This document shows positions 5,435-8,808 of a stretch of 8,808 nucleotides of DNA, one piece after another. The translations under genes were made by a program, and so were the position numbers. Below the pieces are notes generated by a model. That model did no database searches. It was not told the origin of the DNA and worked only from the letters and a program-made list of their open reading frames with translations. This DNA is from CAYVXE01 sp964455375 (lineage in GTDB: Bacteria > Zhuqueibacterota > Zhuqueibacteria > Oceanimicrobiales > Oceanimicrobiaceae): positions 1-8,808 of the forward strand of contig CAYVXE010000158.1 of NCBI GenBank assembly GCA_964455375.1, written 5' to 3'. The first letter of the stretch is position 1; each line of letters opens with the position of its first letter.

Positions 5435-6708
5435 CCCATCATAATCGTCTGCTCACGACCCGAGCCCACAGAAACGATCGAGATGTCTGTTTGTGTAAAT
5501 TGACGAAGTGCATCCAGATAATTTTGGGCGTTTTCCGGCAGGTCATTGTAGGAGCGGATGTCGCTGGTCGGTTGTTTCCACCCGGGAAACGTTTTGTATA
5601 CAGGCTCGCATTCTTTTAGGATTTTTAACTCTGCAGGGAATGAGGTTATGTCCTCCTCCTTGTATCTGTAAGCCACACACAGCTTAATAGTATCCAATGT
5701 ATCGAGCACGTCCAATTTTGTCACCGCAAGGGAATTGATCCCGTTTGTCCGTACCGCAAAATTAGCGATGACGCCATCAAACCAGCCGCAGCGGCGGGGT
5801 CTGCCGGTTGTGGCACCAAACTCATGCCCCAGTTGCTGTAAATTCACCTCTTCGGAATTGAGGATTTCTGTAGGAAAAGGGCCCATGCCCACGCGTGTGG
5901 TGTAAGCTTTCATGACGCCAAGAACGTGATCAATTTTGGTTGGGCCGATTCCTACACCGGTACAGGCGCCGCCACTGGTGGGATTCGACGATGTTACAAA
6001 CGGATAGGTACCAAAATCAACATCCAGAAGCGTTCCTTGTGCTCCCTCGAGAAGAATTGATTTTCCGGAGTCGGCAGCGTCATTAATATACTTTGCTATA
6101 TCTTTTATATACGGGTCGATTTTTCGATCAAAGTCCAGATACTCTTCGATGATAGTTTCTTCATCGAGGACTTGCTGATGATAAATTTTATGTAGAATCT
6201 GATTTTTTTCTTCGATATTTCGCTGAAGTTTAGATTTAAGAAGATCACGGTCTAACAAATCCACAATGCGGATGCCCATACGGCTGGCCTTGTCAACATA
6301 AGCGGGTCCGATTCCTCTACCCGTCGTTCCAATTTTGTCTTCGGCAGCCTGTGCTTCCTTGGCTTTGTCCAACAGTTTATGGTACGGCATAATCAAATGC
6401 GCTCGGTGACTGATAAACAGACGTCCTTCCACCTGAATACCTTTGCTTTCGAGTAGTGCGATTTCATCCATCAGGGCAACCGGGTCGATGGCCACACCAT
6501 TTCCGATAATGCAAATCGTTTTCTTCTGTAAAATACCGGAAGGAATAAGGTGCAAAATAGTTTCTTCCCCATCTATGACCACCGTATGCCCGGCATTTGC
6601 TCCGCCCTGATAGCGGGCGACAATGTCCATCTTTTGGCTGAGAAGATCGACAATCTTCCCTTTTCCTTCATCCCCCCACTGTGCCCCCACAAGAATGCTT
6701 ACTGGCAT
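5431..6708 (-). CDS. purA: Adenylosuccinate synthetase
   Basis: The enzyme joins IMP and aspartate at the expense of GTP to give adenylosuccinate, the first committed step from IMP to AMP, in the cytoplasm. The 425-residue length is normal. The glycine-rich loop GDEGKGK is at 12-18, with D13 as catalytic base and H41 (NAGH) as catalytic acid. The IMP-binding segment IGTTGRGIGPAY is at 126-137 with R143 behind it. The aspartate-binding loop GATTGRPRR is at 298-306, the guanine-recognition motif TKLD at 330-333 and SVGSGR at 413-418. All key residues are intact. AAGGA (6715-6719) precedes the ATG by 6 nt. A terminator lies only about 20 nt upstream, so purA expression needs either read-through or a promoter inside the hairpin region. 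It converges with the outer-membrane barrel gene. Confidence 0.98.
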   Translation of the reverse strand: MPVSILVGAQWGDEGKGKIVDLLSQKMDIVARYQGGANAGHTVVIDGEETILHLIPSGILQKKTICIIGNGVAIDPVALMDEIALLESKGIQVEGRLFISHRAHLIMPYHKLLDKAKEAQAAEDKIGTTGRGIGPAYVDKASRMGIRIVDLLDRDLLKSKLQRNIEEKNQILHKIYHQQVLDEETIIEEYLDFDRKIDPYIKDIAKYINDAADSGKSILLEGAQGTLLDVDFGTYPFVTSSNPTSGGACTGVGIGPTKIDHVLGVMKAYTTRVGMGPFPTEILNSEEVNLQQLGHEFGATTGRPRRCGWFDGVIANFAVRTNGINSLAVTKLDVLDTLDTIKLCVAYRYKEEDITSFPAELKILKECEPVYKTFPGWKQPTSDIRSYNDLPENAQNYLDALRQFTQTDISIVSVGSGREQTIMMG

Positions 6709-6728
6709 AATGTATCCTTATACAGCAT

Positions 6729-6757
6729 AAAAAACTCCGACATGGAGCCGGAGTTTT
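6729..6757 (-). terminator. Intrinsic terminator after the STAS gene, just before purA
   Basis: On the minus strand, AAAACTCCG (6749-6757) pairs with CGGAGTTTT (6731-6739) around a 9-nt loop and is followed by a run of six T (6729-6734, partly in the stem). This is a textbook rho-independent terminator for the secD-secF-STAS transcript. On the plus strand only four T follow. Its end lies about 20 nt before the purA start codon. Confidence 0.8.
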
Positions 6758-6789
6758 AAATAATTCTATAATTTAGAAGTCTTTTATAA

Positions 6790-7131
6790 TCATGCATTAA
6801 AACTTTCAACGGCTTTTTCGATCGTATCAAATGATTCAAACACCGAAAGCAGTTTGGTAATCATCAGAAGGCTTTGAATCCGGTCGGTAATGTTGGCTAA
6901 TTTCAGGTCGCCGTTGTTGTTTCGCATGGTCGTCAGGCCACCGATGAGGATACCCAGACCGGAACTGTTCATCCAGTTTACATTCCCCAAATCAGCAACC
7001 ACGTTGGTGTTTCCGGACTCGATGAGTTCATGCAATTTTTCATTTAGAGTAACGGCATCGGGCCCCCCCATGATTTTGCCTGAAAGTTCCAAAATGACCA
7101 CATTATCTGTTTTTTGTTCCTGCATTTTCAT
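6790..7131 (-). CDS. STAS-domain protein, anti-anti-sigma factor-like (SpoIIAA/RsbV type)
   Basis: A 113-residue single STAS domain. In characterised relatives (SpoIIAA, RsbV) the unphosphorylated protein binds an anti-sigma kinase and frees a sigma factor; phosphorylation of a Ser switches this off. The hallmark segment MNSSGLGIL is at 54-62, with Ser57 the likely phosphorylation site by alignment to SpoIIAA Ser58; the Asp before the Ser pair is Asn55 here. The rest follows the usual STAS order, with a first strand VVILELSGKI (11-20) and the helix 26-39. The start at 7131 has AGGAGA (7138-7143) 6 nt upstream; a second Met two residues later is less well placed. It is 29 nt downstream of secF and probably in the same transcript. 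No kinase or phosphatase partner is in the window, so the pathway cannot be identified. Confidence 0.9.
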   Translation of the reverse strand: MKMQEQKTDNVVILELSGKIMGGPDAVTLNEKLHELIESGNTNVVADLGNVNWMNSSGLGILIGGLTTMRNNNGDLKLANITDRIQSLLMITKLLSVFESFDTIEKAVESFNA

Positions 7132-7160
7132 GTTTTTCTCTCCTAAAGGGTATCAAAAAC

Positions 7161-8081
7161 TTAGGCTCGTTTGGCAATTGGTCTGCCCTTTTTTTGCTCG
7201 CGTTTCTTTTCCCATTCAACAATAATTGGGCTGGCAATGAATATGGAGCTATAGGTTCCCACAATGACGCCAATCATCAACGCAAATGCGAAATTGTGAA
7301 TCACTTCACCGCCAAACAGGAAGAGAATGATGACAACAATGAATGTCGTTACAGATGTAATAATGGTTCTGGAAAGCGATTGGTTGATGCTGACATTTAT
7401 GATTTTTTCGTGCGGATCCCGTCGCATGACTTTTAGATTTTCTCTTATTCGGTCAAATACGACGATAGTATCATTCAAAGAATAACCGACAATGGTTAGA
7501 AACGCGGCAATGATGGCCAGAGACACTTCCAGCTTCAACAGAGAAAACACACCCAAGGTAATCAGTACGTCGTGAAACAGGGCAACAATTGCTCCGATAG
7601 CGAAAACGAATTCGAAACGCCAACTGATATAAAGAAGAATAAAAAATAACGCAATTAATATCGCCCCAAGAGCTTTTTCACGTAATTCAGCTCCAATTTT
7701 CGGACCGACTTTTTGCACCATTTGCACAGTGTAAGGATTGTTCGGAAAAGATTTTGAAATTGCAGCTTTCACTGCATCGGATATTTCAGTGCCCTTTTCC
7801 TGTTTTTCAACTTTAATGAGGATTTGGTTGCTAGCTCCGAAGTTTTTGATTTCAGCACCGCCATAACCGGCATCTGAAACCGCTGTTCTGACTTTACCTA
7901 CGGAGACGGGTTTGTCAAATTGCAATTCGATGGAGGTTCCCCCTAAAAAGTCAATTCCATATTTTGGACCTTTTTGAATGATGAGCGAGATAACGCCAAT
8001 GAGAATGATCGTGGCGGATATGCTCATAGCAAGCCGTCTTTTTCCAATAAAATCAATATTCGTATTTGTTAAAAATTGCAT
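7161..8081 (-). CDS. secF: Protein translocase subunit SecF
   Basis: SecF works with SecD in the inner membrane, using the proton motive force to pull proteins out of the SecYEG channel on the periplasmic side. The 306-residue protein has one membrane helix near the N-terminus (about 18-36), the GIDFLGGT motif (42-49), a periplasmic domain (about 50-135), and five more helices between about 138 and 286. The conserved segment VGYSLNDTIVVFDRIREN (198-215) carries the charged residues of the family's fourth helix. The basic C-terminus is cytoplasmic. Length and motifs are normal. GAGGAG lies about 10 nt before the ATG. It follows secD by 24 nt, the usual separate-gene secD-secF order. Confidence 0.97.
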   Translation of the reverse strand: MQFLTNTNIDFIGKRRLAMSISATIILIGVISLIIQKGPKYGIDFLGGTSIELQFDKPVSVGKVRTAVSDAGYGGAEIKNFGASNQILIKVEKQEKGTEISDAVKAAISKSFPNNPYTVQMVQKVGPKIGAELREKALGAILIALFFILLYISWRFEFVFAIGAIVALFHDVLITLGVFSLLKLEVSLAIIAAFLTIVGYSLNDTIVVFDRIRENLKVMRRDPHEKIINVSINQSLSRTIITSVTTFIVVIILFLFGGEVIHNFAFALMIGVIVGTYSSIFIASPIIVEWEKKREQKKGRPIAKRA

Positions 8082-8105
8082 GTAAATAGCACTCCTCTTT
8101 CTTGC

Positions 8106-8808
8106 TTAGATACTTAGTTTGGAAAGCGTTTTTCTGTTTGTGAAATAGTCATAAATAACTCGTGTAACCACAATAGCCGTAAACATACTGATTACGATAC
8201 CGATTGAGAGTGTTAAGGCAAATCCTCGGATAGGCCCCGTACCGAACTGGTACAGGACAAGTGCCGTTAATAAGGTTGTGATGTTTGCATCGATAATAGT
8301 TGTAAATGCCCGGCTATAACCGCTGTCTATAGCAGCACGGACGGTTTTGCCGTTTCTCAGTTCTTCACGGATTCTTTCAAAAATCAGCACATTGGCATCA
8401 ACTGCCATACCGATGGTTAAAATGATTCCTGCCACACCGGGTAAAGTCAATGTTGCATGAAAACCGGCGAGTACTGCCATAATGATGATCAGGTTCAAAA
8501 GCAGCGCTATATCGGCAATCACTCCGGAAAGATTGTAATAAAGAATCATAAATATTATGACTACAACAAATCCAAGAATTGCTGAGTACGTACCCTTTTG
8601 AATTGAGTCCTGTCCCAATGACGGACCCACAGTACGTTCTTCGATAACTTCAATGGGAGCCGGTAAAGCACCCGCACGCAGTACAATGGCCAAATCTTTG
8701 GCTTCGTCCATATTAGCCATTCCAGTAATCGATGCGCGGCCGTTTGGAATTCTTTCCTGGATATTAGGGTCGGACACGACTTTTCCATCGAGGACAATGG
8801 CCATGTGT
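8106..8808 (-). CDS. secD: Protein translocase subunit SecD, C-terminal part (cut by window edge)
   Basis: About 233 residues are visible; the N-terminal membrane helix and the large part of the periplasmic region are outside. The frame stays open to the window end (a His codon precedes the first visible Met at 8804), so that Met is internal, within the conserved AIVLDGKVVS segment. Next come the hinge and the end of the periplasmic region (LRAGALPAPIEVIEE; RTVGPSLGQDSI), then five membrane helices. The hallmark GMAVDANVLIFERIREEL is followed further on by GTGPIRGFALTLSIGI. Asp in VDANV corresponds to the residue essential for proton coupling in known SecD. It ends in TAA at 8106-8108 and is followed by secF after 24 nt. 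No oddities are seen in the visible part. Confidence 0.97.
   Translation of the reverse strand, partial: HMAIVLDGKVVSDPNIQERIPNGRASITGMANMDEAKDLAIVLRAGALPAPIEVIEERTVGPSLGQDSIQKGTYSAILGFVVVIIFMILYYNLSGVIADIALLLNLIIIMAVLAGFHATLTLPGVAGIILTIGMAVDANVLIFERIREELRNGKTVRAAIDSGYSRAFTTIIDANITTLLTALVLYQFGTGPIRGFALTLSIGIVISMFTAIVVTRVIYDYFTNRKTLSKLSI

Noticed and set aside
8802..8804. ATG near the right edge as the start of SecD
   Set aside because: The residues after it match the middle of SecD (AIVLDGKVVS) and the frame is open upstream, so it is an internal Met.
1..8808. CRISPR array, tRNA, rRNA, transposase, integrase or prophage genes
   Set aside because: Looked for on both strands; no regularly spaced identical repeats, cloverleaf-like segments or mobile-element proteins were found.

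Overview
The window looks like chromosomal DNA of a Gram-negative bacterium of the FCB (Fibrobacteres-Chlorobi-Bacteroidetes) superphylum. The strongest clue is the C-terminus of the 500-residue secreted protein at 1880-3382. It carries the NYPNPFNPSTTI sequence and a terminal beta-sandwich typical of type IX secretion (Por) sorting domains, in the style seen in Calditrichota, KSB1, Ignavibacteria and relatives. Signal peptides ending in A|Q and an outer-membrane barrel ending in Phe agree with a two-membrane cell. I cannot assign a genus.

Layout. (1) 1-603: the start of a leftward MerR-family metal regulator that runs off the left edge. Its promoter has the -35/-10 spacing of 19 bp and the dyad typical of MerR-controlled promoters, an A-rich upstream tract, and a long inverted repeat in the leader. 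(2) 604-1029: a small ferritin-like diiron protein with a complete ligand set, rightward. (3) 1030-1284: a gap with repeated TTCGAC palindromes and a possible terminator. (4) 1285-5434: four rightward genes for exported proteins. They are a 136-residue Gly/Met/His-rich protein, a 500-residue protein with two tandem modules and a type IX sorting domain, a 233-residue protein with seven Asp-rich loops, and a 397-residue outer-membrane beta-barrel protein. The first three share a nine-residue calcium-loop-like motif, D-x-[D/N/T]-x-[D/N]-G-x-x-[D/E], eleven times in total with a few degenerate copies. (5) 5431-8808: leftward housekeeping genes in the order secD (partial), secF, a STAS-domain anti-anti-sigma-like gene, a terminator, and purA. 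purA meets the barrel gene tail to tail, and the two stop codons share the palindrome TTAA.

How the parts may work together. The left half could be a metal- or cation-handling surface locus: a metal-sensing regulator, an iron-type ferritin fold, and secreted proteins with cation-binding loops next to an outer-membrane barrel. The shared loop motif and the exported nature of the proteins are seen in the sequence. The functional link to MerR and ferritin is inference from proximity, because MerR is transcribed away from the cluster. The right half is core cell physiology (Sec export motor, adenine nucleotide synthesis) and is unremarkable apart from the terminator placed just before purA.
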